The position numbers and the translations under genes were made by a program. 64,000 nt of DNA from Campylobacteraceae bacterium (GTDB lineage: Bacteria > Campylobacterota > Campylobacteria > Campylobacterales > Arcobacteraceae). The notes under the pieces were generated by a model, which ran no database searches, was not told where the DNA came from, and saw nothing but the letters and a program-made list of their open reading frames with translations. Of the stretch, positions 63,857 to 64,000 are shown one piece after another (position 1 is the first letter of the stretch; the number at the start of each line of letters is the position of its first letter). The stretch is from contig JABXII010000018.1 of assembly GCA_013373175.1 (NCBI GenBank), positions 1-64,000 on the forward strand, in the 5' to 3' direction.

Positions 63857-64000
63857 CTATATTCAGGTTTTTCTAACTTCTTAGCTTCAGGATTTAATTC
63901 ATCAATTAATACTCCCTCTTCCCCTACTTCGTCATCTAAAATCCAAGGTTCTCTAACTGTAATTTCTTCATTACCTGATCTTGCAGGAGTATCTTCTAAA
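63853..64000 (-). CDS. C-terminus of an unrecognised gene (window edge)
   Basis: Leftward frame entering from the right edge. It encodes 48 visible residues, acidic and proline-containing (REPWILDDEVGEEGVLIDEL, then NPEAKKLEKPEYR), and ends at TAG 63853-63855. The low-complexity acidic tail does not identify a family. A terminator hairpin overlaps the stop. Confidence 0.6.
   Translation of the reverse strand, partial: LEDTPARSGNEEITVREPWILDDEVGEEGVLIDELNPEAKKLEKPEYR

Noticed and set aside
1-64000. CRISPR array or cas operon
   Set aside because: No regularly spaced repeats of 23-50 nt were found, and the Cas4-like domain belongs to the DUF2779 protein without other cas genes.

Overview
The window is AT-rich chromosomal DNA from a Campylobacterota (Epsilonproteobacteria) species, most likely an Arcobacter-type organism. 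This rests on the very low GC content, the UUA/AAA/GAA-rich codon use, histidine kinases with the HQWRQPL phosphoacceptor motif, DUF6394 and DUF5644 genes, and a kdsA-ribH-nusB-pyrF run. No transposase, integrase, phage structural gene or CRISPR array is visible.

Layout. 1-3300: a TRAP dicarboxylate-type transporter (dctPQM) behind the tail of a second, nearly identical dctP. 3358-6159: leftward dgt, a methyltransferase and a DnaQ-like exonuclease. 6363-9812: an envelope and general-stress cluster (two coiled-coil proteins, a DUF1328 micro-protein, a yqjD/yqjE/yqjK-like operon, chaB, an AI-2E-type permease), with one promoter-like element present in two copies. 9840-13939: a chemoreceptor with a CheR-tether pentapeptide, a hypothetical protein, a luciferase-like flavin monooxygenase and an ABM-domain protein.

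14009-38635 is the accessory core, all leftward. Read 5' to 3' it holds sbcD, sbcC, a three-gene ABC-three-component (ABC-3C) conflict system, two unrecognised genes, a DUF2779 double nuclease, and a compact seven-gene module: Ycf46-like AAA+ ATPase, UPF1-like helicase, two proteins with PLD-like features, a DUF1257-like protein, a NrdG-like radical SAM enzyme and a DUF2997 small protein. Genes from sbcD to the DUF2997 gene overlap or are separated by fewer than about 30 nt, so they could form a single transcription unit of about 20 kb. A second, larger UPF1-like helicase (1299 aa) follows. The 3' end of the DUF2779 gene occurs three times: intact at 27075, as a frameshifted fragment at about 17925-17997, and as its last codons plus terminator at 13973-14008. 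These copies bracket the helicase gene and the Ycf46 module exactly, so the DUF2779 3' end looks like an insertion hot spot for conflict cassettes. The Ycf46 module is the best candidate here for an undescribed system.

38983-53068: a Bcr/CflA drug exporter, an L-lactate dehydrogenase, AraC-AzlC-AzlD, a Tat-exported molybdenum sulfite oxidase with its cytochrome c, a two-component pair whose likely operator (five helically phased repeats) lies between it and the sulfite oxidase, a second divergent kinase/regulator pair, an EI24 membrane protein, a radical SAM protein whose natural start appears to be AUA, and a PAS histidine kinase. 53135-53540: four tRNA genes (two identical Gly-TCC, Met-CAT, Ser-GCT). 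53598-64000: housekeeping pyrF, nusB, ribH, kdsA, a K+ channel, DUF6394, a glutamate-synthase-like FMN enzyme, an EamA transporter, murA, DUF5644, a degenerate HNH protein and the tail of an unrecognised gene.
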